Source of the DNA: Saccharina japonica
Lineage: Eukaryota; Sar; Phaeophyceae; Laminariales; Laminariaceae
Direction: 5' to 3'
DNA length: 64,000 bases
Assembly: GCA_008828725.1 (NCBI GenBank)
Contig: MEHQ01000433.1
Span: forward strand, 1 to 64,000
How positions within the stretch are numbered: position 1 is the stretch's first letter; each line of letters starts with the position of its first letter. Both the position numbers and the translations under genes were made by a program. This document shows positions 48,001 to 57,785 of the stretch, one piece after another. The notes below the pieces were generated by a model. It worked only from the letters and a program-made list of their open reading frames with translations, was not told the origin of the DNA and made no database searches.

Positions 48001-51000
48001 GGGGGAGGCTCTCACAATCGCGCGCGTGCAGAGAGAGAGGACTATGGTATGTACTTGAACACAAAGACTAAAAAGCTTCGTAGGGATAATAGATAGATGC
48101 ACGGTGGGGGGGTTTACGCTGTCCTCTTGCATCGCTCGCGCGACGGCTGCTGCTGTCGGGGGTCACACAAAGAAAAAGCTAATAAAACAATCAGCAGTTA
48201 CAATACTGGCAACCTGCCTGTTTTCATCTTATAGGATCATACTACGTACACTGTTTATGTTCCTTCCATCAATTATCGTCGTCCCGCATCTCCAGCTCCC
48301 CCTCTCAAAAATAACTCAGATCTGGTTTCACATATAAATAGCAGGCACTTCTCTCCCCCCCCCCCCTATGTGTACTCGCACGGTGTACGGAAGAAGTTGA
48401 CCAATCAGATATTAGCCTTCACTTTTTATCGCGAGAAAATAATCATCATTTTATTGCCTCGTCGACTCGCGTCGAATGCTGTGTAAAAACACACTGCTCT
48501 TTTATGTACGTACAGAGTAATCATTTTTTTGCATAAGAAAAAGTTCCCTTGGCGGGGTTCGGACTCACGCAATCGACCTTTTATCAGTAGTCATTAGGTT
48601 CTTTAACCCTTTTAGAACTGCAGTCCCGTTATGGGGACAAACCACTCTAATTCTAAGTAATTTGTCCCCAAAACGGGACTCCAGTCCTATAACGGTTAAC
48701 CCCTATAGTGCTGCAGTACCGATATTGGAACAAAACACTTGGAATTTGACTGGAATATTTGTCTATGTACAGTGAAGTACTATTAATAAAAGGGTTAGGC
48801 TTTGACTGAGCTGTGTACCTGGTACCTGCGAAGTCATTTTTTTTGCCTAAGAACCTGTGTAACGAACGCTCTATTATGGATAAGTCTTCGTTTCCCGCTG
48901 CAACGAAAAAACTCGCCATCATATATACACTACCGGCCCTCTCCTAAGAAAGTGCCCCACAAGAGACTCAGCCTAAAAATTACGAGGGAAATAAGAAAGT
49001 CGACAGCTATTATACTGAAGTTAGTGTGGGACACACCCCTTTCTCAAATAAGAAAGTCAGCCTAAGCCCGATTTCTGGTTTCTTATGAGCGGGCCCGTAC
49101 TGTATATATGTATACACACAGCAGCGGCTTTTTCGTTTGCCACTCTGTCCGAAGAGGTAAGGAACGTTTGATTTTCATGTTAATATCTAAACATCCCTTA
49201 CAGTTACGAACGGAGTTGGAACAGCAAGCAGTACAGGACTTTCTCTGTACTATTAATAATAGGAAAACGCGCACTAAGAAAGCCAGGCTGAGATTAAGAG
49301 GAAACTGTAAGAAAATCCCCCCCCCTCTCAAGAATCGCTAGGTATAAGAAAATTAGTGTAGAACGCACCCATTCTGAATTTAAGAAATCGAGCTCGGACC
49401 AGCTCTCAGGTTTCTTATCGAACAAAAAATCCACCTATTGATATTAACAAAACGTTCATCGAAAAATTCAGGCTTAGACCAAACGTTATCGTACCACTTT
49501 GTGGCTCTTTTTTCTTCCCGACTTTTATTTCGGCAAACAAAGATAAAGGCTGTGCAGCAGCAAGCAGTGCCTATGGCCAAAGCAACATAATACTCGTATG
49601 TATTCAAAATATGGTACGTATCGTTTTCGTATACGTACTCGGTGTACGTCATACGTACATATTATACGTATCGTTCTCGTATATAGTGCAAGGCATGTAT
49701 TATCGTATATATTTGCGGAACAATAAAAGAGCCAACCAAGATAATGGCGTATTGTGCCTGGCATCATCTCAGGGGTCAGATGATGACGAGACACCCCTTT
49801 TTGTTGGATTTTTCAATCTTGGGGAACATAGTGGCCAACTTTATGCTCCATACGAGGGGTACACCCATTTTCTTTGGCACTATGTTGCTGATAAGATTAT
49901 GAACGAGCCACAAAGTGGTACCATAACCTTTGGTCTTAGGATAAGGGGAATGTAAGAAGCCCGAGACTCGGCAACGTTTAACGGAAGTTAGCGGAAAAAT
50001 CACCCATTATCAAACCCATCCTGCACCAGATTTCCGGTTTCTAGTCAAACAAGAAATCAAGCCTGGACCATATTTCCGGTTTCTTGGTATGAACAGTCCT
50101 GCACCGGCTTTATTGTTTTTTTTTAATCGAATATGAAATCCAGCCTCGACCAGATTTATCGAAGAATAAATCCACCCTGGACCAGCTTTCCGGTTTCTTA
50201 GGTCCCCTGTAGTGCGAAGCTGTTGTATGCGCGACACAGCCGCCCGTGGACTCTCACCTGGGTGAGCAACACAAACGCCACTCTTGGCGGGTACTCAAGG
50301 TCCGCCGTTACTGTCCCCGCCAAACCGTCTTGCCGCATGTACACGTGCACGTTGTAGTCTGTCCCGGTAGCGGTAGTGGTAGCGGTAGAGGTAGCGGTGG
50401 CGAGGCAAAGCGGAGGGCGGTGAGGTACGGTAAGCGCCGGTCGGTCACCAGGTCAACAACGAATTGCGGATGGTGTTCCATGAGAAAGGGAGACAGAGAG
50501 AGGCGCGCGCGCGGAGGGGGGGGGGGGGGGGGGTGTACTCATGTCGTGCACGGCCGTAGTCGTATGACCATAGACCCTCGCACTCCTACAATGCCGGGAC
50601 GGAGCACGTTGGGGTTTCACCAATCAGGCAGACATTGCACCGGGGGGGATCTGTACTATACAGATGTACAGATCTTGCCCAATATCACCTAACGGCAGGC
50701 TAGGATCTGTTTTATGATCCACAGAGCAATATATCGTGATCTATCCGTCCAACGTGAGATGGCTTGACTTCAGTGATCGGAAAACCCTACACAGGCAGGT
50801 AGACAAGATAGGTCCCTCCCTACCCTCACGCTTGGGCCCTCAGGCTTTCACGCACCCGGTTTGACTATATTATTAATAGTTCATCTCTCCATCTCCAGCC
50901 GGCCAGCTTCTCCATACGACTGCTGTGGTTCTGACTGGGTAAAGAGTCGTCCTACATACGTCTTAGATTCGATGTATGTACTCGTAGGCGTTTTAAGACG

Positions 51001-54000
51001 AATCCAAGGCGGGTTAAGACGAATATCACATGTACTACAGTAAAAAGAATCCAAGACGGGTTAAGACGAATATCACACGTGCTGCACAAGACGAATCCAA
51101 GACGGGTTAAGACGAATATCACACGTGCTGCGGCGAATCTAAGACGGGTTAAAACGAATATCACACGTGTTCAAGGCGAATCTAAGACGTGATACATACG
51201 TACAACCAAACAAAACAGGTTAATAACAATAGAGAGGACGACAGCAGAATTAACCTGTTTTGTTCAAAACTTTTCCCAGCTTCTTCAAGGTACACGCACG
51301 CCTCACCCTAACATACCTACTCAAGGAGCTTCGGTCATCTTCTCACCTTCACTCTAAACCAACCACGTGCGACTCGGTAAGTTTCTCGCTCGGTCAGCTC
51401 GCGAAGTTTTTTTAAACCCCCTGAACCCGTTTAAAAAAGAACTGTTCCAGCTTTTGTCAAGGTGCACGCACGCCTCACCCTACATGTACTCGTATACATA
51501 CTCAAAGAAGCCTCGGCCCTGTTTTCTCACCTTCGTGCTGTACGCTTTGCCTCTGCCCGGGCTGCGTGCGCTTCACGATAGTCTTGCTGAAAAACGTACA
51601 CATCTCCTTGATCCTGCCGAAACACATGGTATCAGTCCACACAACAAGTCATTGTTAATACGACTCGTACGTAGTCGTCCCCGCCGGTACGACGCACGCA
51701 AAGTTTCTCAAGTTAAGACGATGTTCCGTACCACTACCACTCTGGACTGAAATATAAGCAACGTGTCACACCTCGGATAGATTATCTACCGATCATACAG
51801 ATCATCTACAGATAAATCACCTACAGATAGATCATCTACAGATATATAATATATACGTAGATAGATCACCTCTAGATATATTACCCAAAGACAGATCATC
51901 TACAGATAGATCATCTACAAAGAGATCGTGTACAGATATATTATCTACAGATAGCTCATGTACAGATAGATCATCCACAGATAGATAATCGATTCCCACT
52001 TCATGATGTAGATATTTCTATAAGCAGTAGGCCTTTCAAGGCAGATTGGTCTTGTATTATCTATCTACTGTAAGCTCATACTGCCGGGTGGGATCCGTAG
52101 AAAGCTGCATGATCTGTAGTACAGGTTTCCTGGGCTGGATCTGCATTACAACAGATCCTGCACAAGTTCTCACAACTGCACGTGAGGAACTACAGACAGT
52201 AAATGATCTAGATTATGATCAGGGTCATGATCTATCCTAGGTGCGCAAGTTTATCAAGTCACATGATGTTTCGTATATACGACTCTAGACGTCAACGATG
52301 TAAGGAACCATTTGGTCTTCATGTTTCTACCCCGAAGGTGTTTACACTTACGTCCTGGGTAAGTACTGTAGTGTATATCACAAGTGGCGCAGCAGTCACA
52401 AGACAAGCATAGCAAGCCCACTTGGAAGCAATGGTTACGAAGTACCGTAAAGCGCTTTTTGGTTTCACAAGAGATGCTAAAGGCAAGCCAAAGCCCACTC
52501 GAAGAAAATCATCACAAAGTACCGCCGTGTAAAGCGCTTCGATTTCGCAGAGACGCGCGCAAAGAAAAGCCAAAGCCCGCTCGAGGCAATTATCACGAAG
52601 TACCATGTAAAGCCCTTTGATTTCACAGAGACGCGCGCGCAAAGAAAAGCCAAAGCCCACTCGAAACAAATATCACGAAGTACCATGTAAAGCGCTTTGA
52701 TTTCACAGAGACGCGCAAAGACAAGCCAAAGCCCACTCGAAGCAATGGTCACGAAGTACCGCCGGGTAAAGCGCTTTGATTTCACAGCGACGCGCCATCA
52801 CAAGCCAAAGCCCACTCGAAGCAATCGTCACGAAGTTCCCGTAAGGCGCTTTTGGTTTCGCACTGGGGGTCGCGCCATTGTTTCCCGACGGCTCGTGTTC
52901 TCGACAAAACGAAGAGAGGGTGCCAAAAGGTGAACAACCTACTTTCAAAAAGCTCTCTCTCCATCAGATATAATAGACAGATCGCTCCAAAAAACACCCT
53001 TCGTTCGATTCGACATTGGCAACCTTCTATTAATAGTTGTGGGTACTGATATTGGTGATTATATGTTGGTTTTGGTACTGATTTTGATATTGTGTGTTGG
53101 TTTTGGTACTGATATTGATATAGTATGTTGGTTTTGGTACTGATATTGATAGTTTATGTTGGTTTTGGTGCTGAAGGTGGAGAGGGTGTCAAAGTTCAAC
53201 AATATACATACCAGGTACGAGGTACGTAGGTATTTTGTCGGGAAAGCTCTACAGATAGATAAAAAAATATATACAATAGAAAAAGAAGAAAAAAAAAACA
53301 CACAGCTGTGAGATCAGGGGCGCCCAGAATAAAGAGAAAACGACACACCACAACCCCAGAGGTCGGAATAAAAAACCGTTGCAACCGTTGTGATCACATG
53401 ATGAAATAAGAAAATGGTGAATAAAAATATCCTTATTTTCATTTTTTTTCACTTCGTTTTAATTTAGTAACCCAATATATGATATATTTATAGGTTGGGT
53501 TGGCGTCGGTTGGCAACGACGCTGTAAAACACGCCACTCGCTGCGTGAGCTAGACAACCAGGGTGCCGTTTTTTTTTGTTATTTTTTTTTGGCGGTCACC
53601 AAAGCTGGCGGTCGAGTAGATCATTTGTGCGGGGTGGAGAACCTTTGTTCCGCACAAGGGGAATGGTCGTATCACGTAGTGTTAATATGGTAAGGCGTCC
53701 GCGAGGCAGTTACATAGTAAAACCCATTGCTGTCTCCGGAAGTGGCCACACCAGAAATTAAATTAACTCATTGAAGCTGTCGTCCATATGCAAGTCCGCC
53801 TCAGAGGCGGTTCTTAGCAGGATGCAGCTCACCCTCCATGCGACTCGCCCAATACCTCACGGCGTTTCGCGCTTGGTGCAAGCAATGTCTGCCTGGTTGG
53901 TGAAAACCCAACGCGCTCCGTCCCGGCATTGTAGGGATGCGAGGGTCTATGGTCATATGACTACGGCCGTGCACAACATGAGTACACCCCCCCCCCCTAA

Positions 54001-57000
54001 CGAACAAAAAATTCTGTGAGATGTCGAAAAAAAAAAATCGACCACCCTCGGTGAGATCGAGGATTTTATCGAAACTCATCTTTGCAAGTATATATCTCCA
54101 AAAACACCCTTGGTTCGATTCGACACCGGCAACCTTCTCGTTAGAAAGAGGGTGTCAAAGTCCAACAATATGCTTATGTATATTGTAGGCAGGGAAGCTC
54201 TCGATCAGAAATGTACATCTCTCCAAAAACACCCTGGATCGATTCGACATTTATTAGCAACCTTTACTTTCAGAACTGCAAAACTCATCCCACACTAATT
54301 CCAAGTAGTATTTTCTTCCCCAAAAACGGGGGACCGGTTCTTAACCCATTCAGAACTGCAAAACATGTCCCACACTAAATCCAAGTAGTTTGTCCCCAAA
54401 ATCGTGCGACCAGTTCTTAAGAGGTTAAGGGATTAACCTTCCTGTTGTGGAAGAATCGAGGTCTCAAAAAACGGTCGCGCACCCCCCTCTACCATGACAC
54501 AACCGCGGTAAACGGTACCTGGTGCAGCAGTACCATCACACTCGTAGCAGTGGCGCAGTCGCCACAAGGACACAACCCCTGACCCCGCATTGGCGGGGCC
54601 GAGAGAGAGAGAGTGTCGCTAGAGGCGGCCAGGCCCACGCAGTATGATAATGTCCTTCAAGACCGTTCAAGGTTCCAAGACCGTTCCAGGCTCCAGGATC
54701 CCAAGAGTCGTCCGTACTATATGTAGTACTCGTATATCGGTTCCGGGAAAAACTGTCTCGCATTCTGGCGCCCGCGCGAGCGAGGCTGAGCGCCGAGTGA
54801 GCAAATATGATGGGATGGTTGACGGCACTTTTGCCCCTTGGCAGACATCCATCAATTTGTCAAGGAACTCCCCCCAGTAAAACCCGTACTGACTGTGGGT
54901 ATATATGACGGTACGATGTATATACTCGTACTTGTGCGTGCATCATTTTTACTGGAACCTGTGGCGTCTGGGGACTATTGTTAATAGCCCCGTTTCTTGT
55001 TCGTGCATCATTTTTAATACATATATCCTCTGGGATATCCACGGGTTTGCTACTGATGCGTAGGCATGCAGGTTCTTGCGTGAACCGCAACATATAACCG
55101 CTATTGGGAACGTCACCGAGTACAACGCACAAAATAGCATCCTCTGTTTCTCTTTGTTATTGAACTTGGTCGATCCACCTATAGCTCAGTGTACGGCGAT
55201 GCCTGCCTCGGGCTCCTGCTGTGTCCAGGGGTGTGGGTGTGGTGCTGTGCATGGTGCATTTCCTTGCGAAGACACCACACCCCTGGACTCAGCAGGAGCC
55301 CGAGGCCGGCATTGCCGAACACTCGTCTAGGTGGATCGACCAAGATCAAAACAAAGAGAGAAAACAAAAGATGCTATTATATGCGTCGTAGTCAGCGACG
55401 TTCCCAATAGCGGTTACATGTTGCGGTTCACGCAAAAACCTGCATGCCTACGCATCAGTAGTAAACCCGTGGATATGCCAGAAGAGGATATAGTCCCCAC
55501 AGACGCCACAAACCTGTCTCATGATTCATGACCCATGGAAGACTGCAGTGCACATTTTCCGACCCAATGTCGCATAATATCTCGGAGAGTACGGCGTTAA
55601 TTTTTGTTATTTTTTCCATCCCATTCATCATCTTCGCACTTCCGTCTTTCTCCCTCCCTATTTAGTCGTAACTCAGATCCGGGATCACGAAGTAGGCTCC
55701 TCTTCCTCCTCCCCCACGACGGTTCTCGCCTTGCTTTTTGTCGCGAGAAGATTTCAGCACTTTCTTCCCTCGTCAACTCTCGTCGAATTTTGCTTACCCA
55801 CGCCATAATATGCGCTCTCGACAGTCAGTGTCATCTGAGAATAAAAACCTTCATGGGGAGAATCGAACCCTCGACATCCGGGCCTACAGGCTTCGTGGCT
55901 ACCAGTTAGACCACCGGGGCGACCGGTATGTAGCGATGAATACGGGGGACCTGAGTAAATAGTAAATAGGGACCTATGGTACACACAAAAACCTACCAGG
56001 TATATTTCAATATTTTTACTATTACGCTCGTAACCCATTCAGAACTGAAAACAAATGTTCCACACTAATTCTAAGTAGTTTGTCCCCACATTGGTGGGAC
56101 CAGTTCTTAAGGGGTTAATAACAATATTTGAATATTTGGTCCCCTATTTAGACATGATGGTCCACCGTAATACTCGTTTCTGAAGTATTTGCTCAAATTA
56201 GCTTCGTGTGATACCTGGTAAGGCCTATGATACTATTAATACAGTACCTAACACAGCAGCGGTGCGACGCGAAACAACCGGAAAAGAGAGACTGCAATCA
56301 ACGCACCGCAGCAACAGCAGTGCTGGCTGGATACCCGAATCAGGCGGGTACGCGATACCCGCGGGTACCCTGTCATGGTACCCGATCATGATACCTGGGT
56401 ACCCGACCCGGGTATCACCCGGGTATCCGTGACAGCGTTGAGTCTGGTGCGGTATTGAAAAATGATTTTTAGAGACATTTTGAAGGCAAATTAAGATAAC
56501 ATCAGGGGATCATAAACCGTGGGTACTTGAAAACAGGCGGGTACCCGAAATACCCGCGGGCACCCGGGCACCCGTAACCTTAGAGTACCGTATCAGCAGG
56601 TTCCGAAAAGCCGCGATTTTGCCATTTTCTAGGTCGGACCCTCACACCCGTCCAATGGGTAGGGCACGTGCGGGTATACCCGCCGGGTACCCTGGTATTA
56701 ATAGTTGAAATCACGGTCCTACCTCTACTTGCGAGGACTTCGATGTTGCTGCCTGCGTATACCTGTACTGAGAAAGAGCACCACACAAGAAAGCCAGGCT
56801 TACGCGTACACGTACTGGAGATTTCCGGAGAGACAAGAAATTCGGGAGCGGTAATAATACTGAATTTAAGGTGAAACACACGACGACACCCCTTTCAATA
56901 AGAAAATAAGAAATCTGGCCTTGGTGAGTACGTACTGCTGCTTGTACGCTTGTGCTCGTACTCGAGCTCGTCCTAATACTCGTGTACGTGTGTGCGTGTG

Positions 57001-57785
57001 TACGTGTGTACTGACTGCTGTGACTGCAGGATACGAGCAGGTTGTACGTGCCATACGTGAGAGGAGTAGTAAAGCAGAGCAAGGCCGAGTTGCCAAACAG
57101 ACAACAGCGCAATGACTCTCGTCCTGACTTGTCATGTTGAAGCTCCAGCAACTCTGACTCGACGTGAAATAAAGTTCGATGGGGGCAGGCCCTGGCATCG
57201 TACCAGAACGGCACTGCTGTTGTCCCGCCGAGTCTCGTACAGACAGCAGTAGCAGCAGCAGTCCAGTATAGCTAGTCCAGTACGAGTACAGGTCGTAGGA
57301 GATCTCGGGATCTCCTGTTCTGTACGGTAACGACTCGATACTCTGGTAGAAAAGAAGCTTATTGCGCCGATCGGTATGGAGCTGTACGTACTGAGAGGAG
57401 AATTCACGTATTCTAGTTCGTAACAATGCCAAATTAGATGTAGTGAAGGTTGGCGTCGCGCCGTAAAACGCATCTAGTAAGGGTCGCGAAGATAATCGCT
57501 TGAGGTGGCATCGTAGGCAGACCTTGTAGACCTGTACTAGGGCCATGCTTTGCCTTGGCACTGTAATAAGAGCACCTTGCGCGTTGCCTGTTTCCAAGCC
57601 TAATTATGTTTCTACACGGGAGTACAAGGCGAAACAACACAAAAGGTGTACCCAACCAAGTCGCCCGGTGCTTACCCCTGTCGTTGAAAGAAGCCAAAAG
57701 AAGCCAGCTCGTTGACTTGCGACAACATCACAGGCTCCGCCGTATCGCGGTTGTATCGCATCGTGCAAATAGAGACGACCTTCAT
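45033..57785 (-). CDS. YKT6: YKT6, prenylated longhin R-SNARE
   Basis: Six exons on the - strand join in phase to 198 aa, the usual YKT6 length: 57785-57676, 51613-51531, 50358-50258, 47951-47853, 46058-45993 and 45170-45033. All introns are GT-AG. Residues 1-131 are the longhin domain ([65 protein letters not shown]). Residues 132-190 are the R-SNARE helix ([19 protein letters not shown]), with the zero-layer arginine at 163 (LERG) and the family ending [13 protein letters not shown]. The C-terminus CCVVS supplies Cys194, palmitoylated in relatives, and a CVVS CaaX box for prenylation at Cys195; there is no transmembrane segment. YKT6 cycles between cytosol and membranes and acts in ER-Golgi, endosomal, vacuolar and autophagic fusion. 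Introns make up about 95% of the 12.8 kb. The start is the only ATG that fits the family N-terminus. Confidence 0.97.
45301..45413. mobile_element. TTACGGGGG-family MITE in YKT6 intron 5
   Basis: GGGAACCATAGTAAATAGGA opens and CCTATTTACTAGTATATACT plus ATGGCCCCCC closes the element as an inverted pair. It lies 130 bp upstream, in YKT6 orientation, of the last YKT6 exon. Confidence 0.8.
46930..47093. mobile_element. TA-flanked MITE, family A
   Basis: It starts TA-CAGGACACCTAAAAAGAAAC and ends with the degenerate inverse GTTTCTTAGTAGATTTCCTC-TA. The interior holds ATAAGAAAGCCAGGCT and AAGCACCCTCTCTCA. About 164 bp, in YKT6 intron 4. The TA flanks suggest a Tc1/mariner-driven element. Confidence 0.75.
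47365..47570 (+). mobile_element. SINE-like element, body only
   Basis: In + orientation it holds GTGGGTAGGCACAATTCGAT, GAGTCGACGAGGGAAGAAAG, TCTTCTCGCGATAAAAAAGC, a purine-rich block, CTACTTTGTGACCCCGGATC and GAGTTACGACTA. It matches the reverse complement of 55,608-55,800 almost block for block. No tRNA-like head is recognisable. Confidence 0.75.
48255..48600 (-). mobile_element. SINE-like element with tRNA-like head
   Basis: Read on the - strand, a head at 48,600-48,535 contains a tRNA T-arm-like stretch (GAGTCCGAACCCCGCC). The body follows with CGACGAG, TCTCGCGATAAAAAGTG and GAACCAGATCTGAGTTA, as in the copy at 55,608-55,925. A poly(C)/(G) interruption lies in the body at 48,356-48,366. 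Confidence 0.6.
48604..48699. mobile_element. 96-bp palindromic MITE
   Basis: TTAACCCTTTTAGAACTGC opens and the inverse closes it (GTCCTATAACGGTTAA). CCCGTTATGGGGAC pairs with GTCCCCAAAACGGG inside. It is adjacent to the tRNA-like head of the preceding SINE-like copy. Confidence 0.8.
48933..49097. mobile_element. TA-flanked MITE, family B (165 bp)
   Basis: TA-CCGGCCCTCTCCTAAGAAAG at the left and CTTATGAGCGGGCCCG-TA at the right are inverted. A second copy of exactly 165 bp in the opposite orientation is at 59,711-59,875. The interiors share GTGCCCCACAAGA and GACACACCCCTTTCTCA. Confidence 0.85.
49260..50210. mobile_element. Degenerate family A MITE fragments in YKT6 intron 3
   Basis: TAAGAAAGCCAGGCTGAGAT to TTTCTTATCG (49,272-49,425) is one diverged element. 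Several half-elements with AAGAAATC-CAGCCT-GACCA and TTTCCGGTTTCTTA occur at 49,945-50,205. No coding sequence is seen between them. Confidence 0.55.
50508..50780 (+). repeat. G-tract dispersed repeat followed by the GATC-rich repeat
   Basis: A poly(G) run leads into TGTACTCATGTCGTGCACGG, CCATAGACCCTCGCACTCCT and GGACGGAGCACGTTGGGG. The copy then stops and is replaced by GATCTGTACTATACAGATG and GGCAGGCTAGGATCTG, as at 43,320-43,400. Confidence 0.7.
50990..51195. repeat. ~46-bp minisatellite (AAGACGGGTTAAGACGAATA)
   Basis: About four units of AAGACGGGTTAAGACGAATA followed by TCACACGTGCTGC and AAGACGAATCC, in YKT6 intron 2. Confidence 0.8.
51778..52230. repeat. 12-mer GATCATCTACAG repeat with GATC-rich tail
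   Basis: This is the second copy of the composite at 8,694-9,180: tandem AGATCATCTACAGAT units to about 51,990, then CGATTCCCACTTCATG, TAGATATTT, a CTTGT landmark and CTGCCGGGTGGGATCC. It lies in YKT6 intron 1. Confidence 0.8.
52405..52870. repeat. ~76-84 bp minisatellite, six units
   Basis: AGCCAAAGCCCACTCGAAGC, TCACGAAGTACCG and GTAAAGCGCTTTGATTTCAC repeat at about 52,418, 52,494, 52,577, 52,660, 52,731 and 52,811. The open frames through it are repeat by-products. It lies in YKT6 intron 1. Confidence 0.85.
53045..53175. repeat. ~40-bp minisatellite (TTGGTTTTGGTACTGATATT)
   Basis: Four imperfect units of TTGGTTTTGGTACTGATATT followed by GATATTGTATG or a variant, in YKT6 intron 1. Confidence 0.8.
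53800..54000 (-). repeat. G-tract dispersed repeat, complete reverse copy
   Basis: It begins CCGCCTCAGAGGCGG and passes TTCTTAGCAGGATGCAGCTC, CGCCCAATACCTCACGG, TTGGTGCAAGCAATGTCTGC, CGCTCCGTCCCGGCATTG and ATATGACTACGGCCGTGCA. It ends in a poly(C) run. This is the reverse of 21,903-22,160 with both ends intact. Confidence 0.85.
54275..54428. mobile_element. Two abutting 90-bp palindromic MITE copies
   Basis: CAGAACTGCAAAACTCATCC through GGACCGGTTCTTAACCC is followed directly by CATTCAGAACTGCAAAACAT through AGTTCTTAAGAGGTTAA. The first copy is truncated at its left end. Confidence 0.7.
54958..55513. mobile_element. Fold-back element with ~280 / ~240 bp arms
   Basis: The left arm 54,958-55,236 begins CTGTGGCGTCTGGGGACTA. 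The right arm 55,275-55,513 ends TAGTCCCCACAGACGCCACA, its inverse. Along the arms GATGCGTAGGCATGCAGGTT, CCGCTATTGGGAACGTC, TTGGTCGATCCACCTA and TCGGGCTCCTGCTG match their inverses. Only about 38 bp separates the arms. The left arm carries an extra ~40 bp near its outer end. There is no coding capacity. It lies in YKT6 intron 1 and transcripts across it should form a long hairpin. Confidence 0.9.
55608..55925 (-). mobile_element. tRNA-headed SINE-like element, best copy
   Basis: On the - strand, the head at 55,925-55,846 shows pol III A-box-like GGTGGTCTAACTGG and B-box GGGTTCGATTCTCC sequences, with a TGTAGG loop and a T-arm, but its stems do not fold as a functional tRNA. The body follows (AAATTCGACGAGAGTTGACG, CTTCTCGCGACAAAAAGC, GTGATCCCGGATCTGAGTTA) and is shared with copies at 47,365-47,570, 48,255-48,600 and 14,490-14,680. 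Confidence 0.75.
55941..56172. mobile_element. Nested MITEs: palindromic MITE inside a TTACGGGGG-family MITE
   Basis: The outer element runs from TACGGGGGACCTGAGTAAAT to TGATGGTCCACCGTAATA. It is split at 56,031-56,117 by a complete 90-bp palindromic element (TAACCCATTCAGAACTG through AGTTCTTAAGGGGTTA) with TA at both borders. The outer family therefore inserted first. Confidence 0.85.
56330..56705. repeat. GGGTACCCG palindrome cluster
   Basis: Repeated CGGGTACCCG-type and ACCCGCGGGTACC-type short palindromes at 56,330-56,435, 56,530-56,575 and 56,670-56,700, related to 1,150-1,270. It lies in YKT6 intron 1. Confidence 0.7.

Noticed and set aside
49611..49955. 114-aa frame on the + strand
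   Set aside because: It lies in YKT6 intron 3, has no match to a known family, and no splice sites or neighbouring exons support it.
56866..57597. 243-aa frame on the - strand
   Set aside because: It lies wholly within YKT6 intron 1, overlaps a MITE relic and has no recognisable domain.
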